Positions 7,006-12,252 of a stretch of DNA of 12,252 bases are shown piece by piece. A program made the position numbers and the translations under genes. Positions within the stretch are counted from its first letter, which is position 1. Every line of letters begins with the position of its first letter. Under the pieces are notes generated by a model that was given only the letters and a program-made list of their open reading frames with translations, searched no databases and had not been told where the DNA came from. This stretch comes from Caldilineae bacterium (lineage in GTDB: Bacteria > Chloroflexota > Anaerolineae > J102). Location of the stretch: positions 1 to 12,252 of the forward strand of contig DUEF01000025.1 in assembly GCA_011176555.1 (NCBI GenBank), given 5' to 3'.

Positions 7006-7013
7006 GTTTGGCG

Positions 7014-7042
7014 ATTATAACGCTTGTGGTTGTTCAGCGCAA
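7014..7042 (-). promoter_or_regulatory. aspS promoter
   Basis: On the minus strand TTGCGC (7042-7037), a 17-bp spacer and TATAAT (7019-7014) give a good sigma70-type promoter. Transcription would start near 7007, leaving a leader of about 78 nt before the aspS ATG. Confidence 0.65.
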
Positions 7043-7231
7043 ACGAAGCCAACAGGAGCATGTTTCAGTTTGGGATTGGTGCTCAGCACGCCGATCTGCA
7101 CGGACATGGCGGACATAGGCGGATGCAGAAAACATCTAGTTAGCCAACTCAGAGATTCGTCAACCACAACAACCCTAACGACAATCTAGCTGAAATTAAG
7201 TTTTCATACAGACGGATCGCTTTTTACCATC
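7043..7231. other. Noncoding spacer between divergent promoters
   Basis: Between the aspS promoter and the promoter at 7232 I see no convincing gene, repeat or RNA. A 61-codon open frame at 7004-7189 (+) overlaps the aspS promoter, has no ribosome binding site and gives a sequence with no recognisable features. The DNA grows more AT-rich toward 7231. Confidence 0.5.
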
Positions 7232-7260
7232 TTGACAATCTTCTTAATGTTTTGTATAAT
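7232..7260 (+). promoter_or_regulatory. Perfect-consensus sigma70-type promoter upstream of the RiPP-like gene
   Basis: TTGACA (7232-7237), exactly 17 bp, then TATAAT (7255-7260): 12 of 12 consensus positions. Transcription should begin near 7267, some 257 nt before the ATG at 7524. A long leader carrying a hairpin and direct repeats follows. Confidence 0.85.
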
Positions 7261-7290
7261 TATTTCTATAAAGGAGAATAGGTGGGAAAG

Positions 7291-7314
7291 ATGGCACTCA
7301 AGCGTAAAAGTTGA
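7291..7314 (+). CDS. Possible 7-codon leader peptide overlapping a hairpin
   Basis: ATG at 7291 opens a tiny frame, MALKRKS, ending at TGA 7312-7314. AAGGAG (7271-7276) lies upstream but 14 nt away, longer than ideal. The frame coincides with a hairpin: GCACTCAA (7294-7301) pairs with TTGAAGTGC (7311-7319) with one bulged A. A translated mini-frame within a leader hairpin is the form of a leader-peptide switch, but so short a frame also arises easily by chance. Confidence 0.2.
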   Translation: MALKRKS

Positions 7315-7321
7315 AGTGCAA

Positions 7322-7351
7322 TTGTCCCCACTTTACGGTGAAAATTATAAT
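7322..7351 (+). promoter_or_regulatory. Possible second promoter overlapping direct repeat 1
   Basis: TTGTCC (7322-7327), 18 bp, then TATAAT (7346-7351). The -10 is perfect and the -35 moderate. The first 19-bp direct repeat occupies the spacer, so a protein bound there would block this promoter. Confidence 0.4.
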
Positions 7352-7389
7352 ACGGCACAGTGATGACCCTCCCCACTACACGGTGATAA
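7326..7389 (+). repeat. Pair of 19-bp direct repeats, candidate operator
   Basis: CCCCACTTTACGGTGAAAA (7326-7344) and CCCCACTACACGGTGATAA (7371-7389) match at 16 of 19 positions. They lie 45 bp apart centre to centre, close to four helical turns. Each has CAC-6-GTG dyad symmetry inside. They lie downstream of the consensus promoter and within a second possible promoter, the usual placing for repressor sites. Confidence 0.5.
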
Positions 7390-7523
7390 GGCTGTGTGCT
7401 TTATTTGCATACCCACCTACCCTCCCCCCACGAATTCAAGGAGCGCCTATTATTCATGCCCGCTGCCACGCCCATGCTGAATCAACTCTCATGTACGTCA
7501 ATCTGCACTCAAAGGAGAAGATT
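7390..7523 (+). other. Remainder of the RiPP-gene leader
   Basis: This stretch is untranslated as far as can be judged. It holds a C-rich segment (7420-7431) and a small possible hairpin, ATTCATGC (7452-7459) with GCTGAAT (7476-7482), one base bulged. It ends in AAAGGAG (7511-7517), the ribosome binding site for the ATG at 7524. An in-frame ATG at 7491 has no SD. Confidence 0.4.
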
Positions 7524-7673
7524 ATGTCTGGCAATCAGTCCAAGATGAGTCAAACCCCGAAATCCACCTACGAGAAGCCGCGCGTCACTCACAAAGGGGA
7601 GCTCAAACAATTCTCGGGTTCGCCCCTGAAACCAGTTCCTGATGGCAACCCCTTGGGTCTGCCCGGCGCGTAA
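7524..7673 (+). CDS. Lasso-type RiPP precursor-like peptide
   Basis: This 49-aa peptide has the leader pattern of lasso peptide precursors (YxxPxLxxxG followed by a short spacer before the core). Tyr16-Glu-Lys-Pro19-x-Val21-xxx-Gly25 is the segment bound by the RRE domain (B1) in known systems. Ser31 takes the place of the usual Thr at -2 if the core begins at Ser33. The core would be SPLKPVPDGNPLGLPGA, with Asp40 as acceptor for an 8-residue macrolactam ring; starting at Gly32 the ring would be 9 residues. Both sizes are normal for lasso peptides. The core is unusually rich in proline (five). AAAGGAG lies 6 nt before the ATG; longer in-frame starts lack an SD. No B1/B2/C or transporter genes are in view, so it is an orphan precursor or is processed in trans. 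It may instead be a small peptide that only shares the leader. It shares a predicted transcript with the next gene. Confidence 0.6.
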   Translation: MSGNQSKMSQTPKSTYEKPRVTHKGELKQFSGSPLKPVPDGNPLGLPGA

Positions 7674-7738
7674 ACAGCATCTCGCACAACCCAATTCCTA
7701 ACTTTGCATTTTCAACTCTCCACATAGGAGGATTCACC

Positions 7739-8236
7739 ATGAAGAAACTATTGGTCGCGATAGCCATCGTCAGCCTATTGGTCATCCTGATGGTCCCAAC
7801 TGTTTTTGCATACTCAAACGTAACTGGCTGCGTTGTCGACGCCAACGAAGATCCCTGGACCCATGGAGGCACAGCCACTTACGTTGATAACGGCGGCGGC
7901 GGCACCCACTCCGCAGATCTCGACGCTAATGGCTGTTTTAATATCGAGGTCGGATTCACCATACAAGGAGGCGTCGTAACCATTGTTTTCAATGATGGTG
8001 GAGCCGGCACACCGGCCGATCAAACATGTGATGTACCGGAAGGCGACTTCGGCGGCGACACTTACGAGTGTGAAAACATATCCACCAACACCGGTCCCAA
8101 CGCCGTCACCTGGACGGCCGTCAACGCTGACGCGCCGACAGGCGTCCCCTTGGAGGCGGCGGCTTTCGGCTTCCTGGCGCTTCTCATCGCAGGCGGCGGC
8201 ATCGCCCTATGGAGACAACAGCGTCTGACGTCCTGA
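7739..8236 (+). CDS. Small secreted protein with C-terminal membrane anchor
   Basis: The 165-aa protein has a signal peptide MKKLLVAIAIVSLLVILMVPTVFA (about 1-24), a likely extracellular domain (25-135), one transmembrane helix (about 141-157) and a short basic tail (WRQQRLTS). The domain starts VTGCVVDANEDPW and has DLDANGCFNIEV and GVVTIVFNDGG. This pattern recalls the carboxypeptidase-regulatory-like/prealbumin beta-sandwich repeat, though the match is loose. Four cysteines (31, 66, 97, 111) could form two disulfides. The PTGVP segment before the helix, with helix and basic end, has the layout of a cell-surface sorting tail, but it is not a recognised LPXTG or PEP-CTERM motif. TAGGAGGA (7725-7732) is a strong SD. 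It follows the RiPP-like gene by 65 bp with no terminator between and is followed by a strong terminator. The role is unknown. Confidence 0.75.
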   Translation: MKKLLVAIAIVSLLVILMVPTVFAYSNVTGCVVDANEDPWTHGGTATYVDNGGGGTHSADLDANGCFNIEVGFTIQGGVVTIVFNDGGAGTPADQTCDVPEGDFGGDTYECENISTNTGPNAVTWTAVNADAPTGVPLEAAAFGFLALLIAGGGIALWRQQRLTS

Positions 8237-8263
8237 ATGTAACTCCCTTGCCCATAAAACTGA

Positions 8264-8305
8264 ACCCGGCATCTCCCCTGGCGGAGCGTGTCGGGTCTTT
8301 CTTTT
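8264..8305 (+). terminator. Strong intrinsic terminator
   Basis: ACCCGGCA (8264-8271) pairs with TGTCGGGT (8289-8296) over 8 bp including one G-U. CTCC (8273-8276) with GGAG (8283-8286) extends the stem after small bulges. CTTTCTTTT follows directly. It ends the transcript of the RiPP-like and small secreted protein genes. Confidence 0.85.
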
Positions 8306-8345
8306 GGTAGATGAAGACCCATTTAGCTGGTTCTCGTTCCACGTA

Positions 8346-8374
8346 TTGACGAGACTGGCTAGATCGCTTATCAT
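8346..8374 (+). promoter_or_regulatory. Probable promoter of the surface-protein cluster
   Basis: TTGACG (8346-8351), 17 bp, TATCAT (8369-8374): five of six matches in each box with ideal spacing, just after the terminator. The start would be near 8381, leaving a leader of about 237 nt before 8618. In that leader (8381-8603) I see no convincing hairpin, repeat or small gene. Confidence 0.6.
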
Positions 8375-8617
8375 ACAGATGAGTGTTTTGTACTATGCTT
8401 CTAGAGCTATTGTCTTTCTTTTCTCACTGTACGTTTCGCAACGCAGGCACCGAGCGCCCAGTTGCTTGCCAGAGCCCTACGATGAAGTGTCCACTCAGGA
8501 TGCAATCGCCTCGACACCGTTGTCCTTGCACCTGACCCATAGCTTGTAACCATTTCAGGCCATTGCGCGCGTTTCATCTACACCCGCAAACGCCAACAAC
8601 CCGAAAGGAGGTTCGTT

Positions 8618-9445
8618 ATGTCCCTTCACTTTTTGCGCACTCCCCGTATCCGCTATCTGGCGATCGTCACGACCATTGCCTTGCTGGTGGCCATGTTGAC
8701 CGCCACCGCCGTTTACGCCACGCTCTACGACATCAGCACGACCGATGGTTCAGTCGCCGACTGGGGCGGCATCGGCATTTACCAGACAGATCCCGCAGGG
8801 GACGTGGCGACGGCGAGAAGTGACGCCATCAACACCTGGCTGGCTGCGGGCCCCACCGGTTCGACGGGCGACAACCGCGAGCTCTACTTTCGCTTGCAGG
8901 TGGCGAGCAGCCCTGCTTTAGCGGACAATTACGCTGCCGTCGCCCAGGTCAGTTGCGACGACCCCAACACTTTCGAAACCGCTAATGATCGAGCAGTGTT
9001 CTATATTCCTAACTGCACTGGCCCCGGGGCCGAGCGCGTCGGCATCATGCCGGGCAATCAATCGGGCGTAACCAAAGGCATCGGGCCTGACAGAGGTCAG
9101 CGGGTGGGCGACCAGTTGGAATGGGGGGCGAAAGTCGCAGATATCGAAACTGGCGATGCGGGCTGGCCTGTGATTGATTGCTCGGGCACGATCTGGATCC
9201 GCTTTCTGACGGCTGACGCCTCCGGCCAATGCACACCCCCCTTCACTGGCAACGCAGTCGCCTATGATCGGGTGGATGGTCGCGAACACACGGGCGTCAG
9301 CGTACCCACGGTGGTCGAGGTGCAGCAGATCGATGCCAGTAACGAGACGCCTTCTTTGCTCTGGCCGCTGGTCGCTGGCCTGATGGCCGGATTTGGCGTC
9401 TTCGTCGTCGCCTTCCGACTTCGTCGCCGAAACGCCGAAATCTAA
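8618..9445 (+). CDS. Secreted surface protein with C-terminal anchor
   Basis: The 275-aa protein has a signal peptide (about 1-34, ending AVYA), an exported domain, a transmembrane helix (about 248-267, LLWPLVAGLMAGFGVFVVAF) and a basic end RLRRRNAEI. The exported part begins YDISTTDGSVADWGGIGIYQ and has DNRELYFRLQVASSPALADN. This layout (an -DG-..DW start, then LYFRL) is reminiscent of CBM9/DOMON-like sandwich domains in secreted proteins; that is only a suggestion. Cys113, Cys133, Cys188 and Cys205 may form disulfides. Gly-Asp-Gln-Leu-Glu-Trp-Gly (164-170) is the kind of strand seen late in such domains. The incomplete gene at 11846 encodes a relative. AAAGGAGG (8604-8611) six bases before the ATG is an excellent SD. 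The function is unknown. Confidence 0.78.
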   Translation: MSLHFLRTPRIRYLAIVTTIALLVAMLTATAVYATLYDISTTDGSVADWGGIGIYQTDPAGDVATARSDAINTWLAAGPTGSTGDNRELYFRLQVASSPALADNYAAVAQVSCDDPNTFETANDRAVFYIPNCTGPGAERVGIMPGNQSGVTKGIGPDRGQRVGDQLEWGAKVADIETGDAGWPVIDCSGTIWIRFLTADASGQCTPPFTGNAVAYDRVDGREHTGVSVPTVVEVQQIDASNETPSLLWPLVAGLMAGFGVFVVAFRLRRRNAEI

Positions 9446-9475
9446 ACCGCCCCCAAAAGTGAGCGTCCAGAATCA

Positions 9476-9557
9476 ACCTCCGGGAGACGCCCACCAGGAT
9501 CCGGGCGAGTGATGAACCTTCAATAAATAATCAGGTAACCAAGACCTCCCGGAGGTC
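9476..9557. repeat. Inverted repeat with a nested palindrome upstream of the LRR gene
   Basis: ACCTCCGGGAG (9476-9486) and CTCCCGGAGGT (9546-9556) are perfect 11-bp inverted copies separated by 59 bp. The right copy lies in GACCTCC-C-GGAGGTC (9543-9557), itself a near-perfect 15-bp palindrome. It could be a regulatory protein site or a long hairpin that ends or processes the upstream transcript. A T-rich stretch (CCGTTTTATTTCTG) comes 15 bases later. Confidence 0.45.
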
Positions 9558-9568
9558 GCTCCAACCTA

Positions 9569-9598
9569 TTACCGTTTTATTTCTGTAATGTTCATAAT
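9569..9598 (+). promoter_or_regulatory. Weak promoter candidate for the LRR gene
   Basis: TTACCG (9569-9574), 18 bp, CATAAT (9593-9598). This is moderate as a sigma70 site but lies in a locally AT-rich stretch 28 bp before the LRR start codon. Read-through from the upstream gene is an equal alternative. Confidence 0.3.
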
Positions 9599-9625
9599 TC
9601 AAATACCCAGAGGAGTTCTCGTATC

Positions 9626-11800
9626 ATGCATTCATCGCCCGCGTTGCGTAAATTATTCGTTTTCACTCTGGCCCTCTTGTTGCTTGCCAGCTTATCAACC
9701 ACCCTGGCCAGCGCTCCGCAATCGGCGGCTGCCGCCCGACCAGCTTCGCTGGCTCCGGCCCAATTCGTCGACTGCACCGGCGTGACCGATGTCGATCAGA
9801 TCGAATGCGAAGCCCTGGTTGCGCTCTACAACGCCACCGACGGAGATAATTGGCTCATCAATCTCAATTGGCTGCAAAGCGACACCGTCTGCAATTGGTA
9901 CGGCGTCACCTGCGCCGCCGGGCATGTCGTCCGCTTGGAGCTCCACACCAATTACCTCAATGGAGAGCTCCCCGCCGAGATCGGCGACCTACCGGAGCTG
10001 GTGCAGCTCATGCTCAGTGGCAACCCCTACCTGTCCGGGTACATCCCCACCGAAATCGGCAACCTGACCAAACTGCAACAGCTCTATCTCAGCAACTGCG
10101 GCTTTTATGGCTCCGTCCCCGCCGAAGTCGGCTCCCTGGACGCTCTGCTGAACATGGACCTCAGCGGCAACCAATTGAGCGGCAATCTGCCTCCCGAACT
10201 GGGGGACATGGCCGCTATCCAAACCCTCGACCTGCACAAAAATTACAACTACGGCGCGCTTCCCGCCGAACTGGGCAATCTCGCCACCCTGACCACGATG
10301 GACCTGAGCGAGAACCAGTTTAGCGATGTCATCCCCGACAGCTTCGGCGATCTGAGCTCCCTCACCGACCTGAATCTCCGCAAAAACAGCCTCAGCGGCA
10401 ACATACCGGCGACACTGGGTAATCTCACAAACATCACCACCCTGAACTTGCAGATGAACAGCCTCAGCGGCAGCATACCGCCTGAGCTCAACGGCATGTC
10501 CAGCATCCGCAAACTGAACCTCGACCACAATCAACTGACCGGCGCCATCCCCCCCGAACTGGGCGACCTGGGCACGCTCACTGAACTCTACCTGGACAAC
10601 AATCACCTCAGCGGAGCCATCCCCCCCGAATTGGGTGACCTGCACCTGCTGCAAAAACTTCGGACCAACAACAACGAATTGAGTGGGGGGCTGCCACCGG
10701 AACTGGGCGATCTGGCAGTGGCCACCGAAGTGAATCTCTCGCACAACCAACTGACCGGCGCCATCCCCCCGGAATGGGGTGGACTCACCAGCGTGCGCAC
10801 CCTCGATCTCTCCTTCAACCAGCTCTCCGGCTCCATCCCCCCCGAGGTCCAGGACATGGTCAACCTGACGAACCTCTACTTGAATGACAACGCGCTGGAG
10901 GGAAGCATCCCGGTGGAGATAGCCAATCTCAACAACCTGGAGATCCTCAGTCTCTCGACCAACCAGTTGACCGGCTCCATCCCCCCGGAACTGGGAGACA
11001 TCAGCACCCTGCAAGAACTGCTCCTGAACTTCAACCAACTCACGGGGCCCCTGCCCACAGAACTGAGTCAGTTGTCCGAACTCCTGATCCTGGAAGCCAT
11101 CGACAATCAACTCGACGGCTCCATCCCGCCCGAATATGGCGATCTCAGCCAACTGAACCGCCTGTTAATTTCGCGCAACCAACTGACCGGGGCCATTCCC
11201 CCGGAACTGGGTTCGCTGAGCCAACTGAGCGTGTTGTACCTCGCCTACAATCAACTGAGCGGCGGGCTGCCGCCGGAACTGGGCAATCTGAGCTCGCTGC
11301 AGGAGCTGTTCGTCAATGACAACATCGATCTGAGCGGCCCCATCCCCCTGAATCTCACCAAGCTCGACACCAAGCTCTTCAGCAAATTCTATTACGACAA
11401 CACGCATCTCTGCGAGCCCGACGACCCTGACTTCCAGGCCTGGCTGGACAACATCTTCGTCCATAACGACGGCATCGACAAGTGCTTTTCGGATATCGCC
11501 ATCCACAAGACCGATCCCGGCCTCTCCCTCACCTGGACGCACCTGGGCGGCGACGTGGCCACCTACAACGTCTATCGCAGCACCGATCCCTACTTCACCA
11601 TCGACGTCTCGTTGCTCTTCGCCGAAGTGGCGGCCCCCGACTCGCTGGTCGAGATCACTTACGAAGACGCCACCGCCTTCGACGACATCCCCACCAACTA
11701 CTTCTACCGCGTCACAGCCCTCGTGCCCCGGGATGACGCCGTGGCCGCGCCCGGCTGGCGAGGCGGATTCAGTTACGAACTACTGGCAGGCCAACCATAA
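9626..11800 (+). CDS. Secreted plant-type leucine-rich-repeat protein with FN3-like C-terminal domain
   Basis: The 724-aa protein has a signal peptide (about 1-30, ending TTLASA) and no C-terminal anchor, so it is likely released or wall-associated. A cap (about 48-100) has Cys50, Cys61 and the CNWYGVTC motif (Cys89, Cys96), the LRRNT pattern of plant receptor-like proteins. Twenty repeats follow (about 101-580), nearly all 24 residues, of the form LxxLxLxxNxLSGxIPPELGxL; repeats 2 and 20 are 25 residues. The repeats end in a cap with Cys595 and Cys620 (LCEPDDPDFQAWL). A final domain (about 622-720: LSLTWTHLGGDVATYNVYRS, then NYFYRVTALV) is FN3-like. The role is probably ligand or surface binding; the partner is unknown. 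GAGGAG (9610-9615) lies 10 nt before the ATG. Runs of six or seven C in the IPPE codons could slip. A long antisense open frame here is a codon-bias shadow. Confidence 0.93.
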   Translation: MHSSPALRKLFVFTLALLLLASLSTTLASAPQSAAAARPASLAPAQFVDCTGVTDVDQIECEALVALYNATDGDNWLINLNWLQSDTVCNWYGVTCAAGHVVRLELHTNYLNGELPAEIGDLPELVQLMLSGNPYLSGYIPTEIGNLTKLQQLYLSNCGFYGSVPAEVGSLDALLNMDLSGNQLSGNLPPELGDMAAIQTLDLHKNYNYGALPAELGNLATLTTMDLSENQFSDVIPDSFGDLSSLTDLNLRKNSLSGNIPATLGNLTNITTLNLQMNSLSGSIPPELNGMSSIRKLNLDHNQLTGAIPPELGDLGTLTELYLDNNHLSGAIPPELGDLHLLQKLRTNNNELSGGLPPELGDLAVATEVNLSHNQLTGAIPPEWGGLTSVRTLDLSFNQLSGSIPPEVQDMVNLTNLYLNDNALEGSIPVEIANLNNLEILSLSTNQLTGSIPPELGDISTLQELLLNFNQLTGPLPTELSQLSELLILEAIDNQLDGSIPPEYGDLSQLNRLLISRNQLTGAIPPELGSLSQLSVLYLAYNQLSGGLPPELGNLSSLQELFVNDNIDLSGPIPLNLTKLDTKLFSKFYYDNTHLCEPDDPDFQAWLDNIFVHNDGIDKCFSDIAIHKTDPGLSLTWTHLGGDVATYNVYRSTDPYFTIDVSLLFAEVAAPDSLVEITYEDATAFDDIPTNYFYRVTALVPRDDAVAAPGWRGGFSYELLAGQP

Positions 11801-11845
11801 TCCATCACTTCCCATATTCCCGCTAACATCGCTCGGAGAACCACA

Positions 11846-12252
11846 ATGCCCCACCAAGACTCCTCCCCTTTTGCGTTCTTGCAAAACCGTAGACTCGTCA
11901 TCACAACCATCGTCCTTCTTCTGCTCCTGACCATCGCCGCCACGGCTTACGCCAGTTGGCACACTATCGACACAAACGATCATGCTGTCGATTCCGCTTG
12001 GTCGTCCATCCCTGCGTGGGATGCCGACTTGGCCTGCAACGACTCCAACCTCGATGACAAATATGAAATGGCCGCGGCATACGTCACCCAGGATGGCGAC
12101 AGCATGTACTATCGCCTGGACACTTGCGCCATCCCCAATGTCAATTACATCCGCGTCTTCGCGGCCATCGACTGCAACAACGATGGCGATGTAGTTGATC
12201 CCCTGAACCCGCCCGGAAACGGCCTCTCGGGCGACCGCATCCTGGTCTACCG
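11846..12252 (+). CDS. Secreted protein related to the 8618-9445 product (partial, runs off the window)
   Basis: The reading frame is open for 135 codons to the window end. CGGAGAA (11834-11840) lies 5 nt before the ATG, and the gene starts 45 bp after the LRR stop, so the two are probably cotranscribed. The N-terminus MPHQDSSPFAFLQNRR precedes a hydrophobic signal segment (LVITTIVLLLLLTIAATAYA) cut near residue 36. The next part, SWHTIDTNDHAVDSAWSSI, lines up with LYDISTTDGSVADWGGI of the protein encoded at 8618. MAAAYVTQDGDSMYYRLDTC with VFAAIDCNNDGD lines up with DNRELYFRLQV and AAVAQVSCDDPN. They are paralogues with the same export and fold layout. The C-terminus, and so any anchor, cannot be seen. 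Confidence 0.82.
   Translation, partial: MPHQDSSPFAFLQNRRLVITTIVLLLLLTIAATAYASWHTIDTNDHAVDSAWSSIPAWDADLACNDSNLDDKYEMAAAYVTQDGDSMYYRLDTCAIPNVNYIRVFAAIDCNNDGDVVDPLNPPGNGLSGDRILVY

Noticed and set aside
6930..7013. T-box leader for aspS
   Set aside because: The T-box sequence and specifier stem are missing, and the leader is only about 78 nt.
7004..7189. 61-codon open frame on the plus strand
   Set aside because: It overlaps the aspS promoter, has no SD and shows no recognisable features.
7311..7523. In-frame extension of the RiPP-like precursor from TTG 7311 or ATG 7491
   Set aside because: There is no SD for either. AAAGGAG sits 6 nt before the ATG at 7524, and the extension is rich in unlikely residues and covers the direct repeats.
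8304..8549. 81-codon open frame between the terminator and the 8618 gene
   Set aside because: It starts inside the T-tract of the terminator, covers the predicted promoter, has no SD and looks random.
9989..11152. 387-codon antisense open frame within the LRR gene
   Set aside because: Repeated codons of the LRR units keep the opposite strand free of stops. The product mirrors the 24-residue period and has no start signals.
9900..11360. CRISPR or satellite-like repeat array
   Set aside because: The 72-bp periodicity is in frame and codes for leucine-rich repeats; there are no constant repeats with unique spacers.

Overview
The window looks like a chromosomal piece of an environmental bacterium, moderately GC-rich in its genes and AT-rich in its promoters. 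The gene content fits a member of the Chloroflexota (Anaerolineae/Caldilinea-like): single-pass anchored surface proteins, an FN3-like module that starts with a YRSTDPYFT-type motif, a plant-type leucine-rich-repeat protein, and small dispersed inverted repeats. This placement is inference from general knowledge, not from a database search. No rRNA, tRNA, insertion sequence, CRISPR array or phage gene is visible.

Layout. (1) 1-1568: a transglutaminase-like protein on the minus strand, whose 3' end runs into a dispersed inverted repeat, and a divergent membrane-anchored family 3 solute-binding protein. (2) 1569-4924: a perfect-consensus sigma70-type promoter, a roughly 150-nt leader that can form two strong hairpins, and two tandem radical SAM proteins of the B12-binding-domain class (COG1032 type). 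A half-copy of the dispersed repeat separates them. (3) 4925-6929: a second, unrelated inverted-repeat element lies between the converging radical SAM operon and aspS. The aspartyl-tRNA synthetase carries residues expected of the nondiscriminating type. (4) 6930-7523: a largely noncoding control region with the aspS promoter on one strand. On the other are a perfect-consensus promoter, a small hairpin and a pair of 19-bp direct repeats. (5) 7524-8305: a 49-codon gene whose product resembles a lasso-type RiPP precursor, then a small secreted, C-terminally anchored protein, closed by a strong intrinsic terminator. (6) 8306-12252: a second surface-protein cluster. It holds a secreted anchored protein, a 724-aa secreted LRR protein with 20 plant-type repeats and a C-terminal FN3-like domain, and the start of a protein related to the first one, cut by the window end.

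How the parts may fit together. The right half is devoted to exported products: a putative modified peptide and four signal-peptide proteins. The most interesting parts are the lasso-like precursor with its repeat-bearing control region and no maturation genes in view, and the structured leader ahead of the radical SAM pair. Neither could be tested here by search or folding software; all pairings were found by eye.
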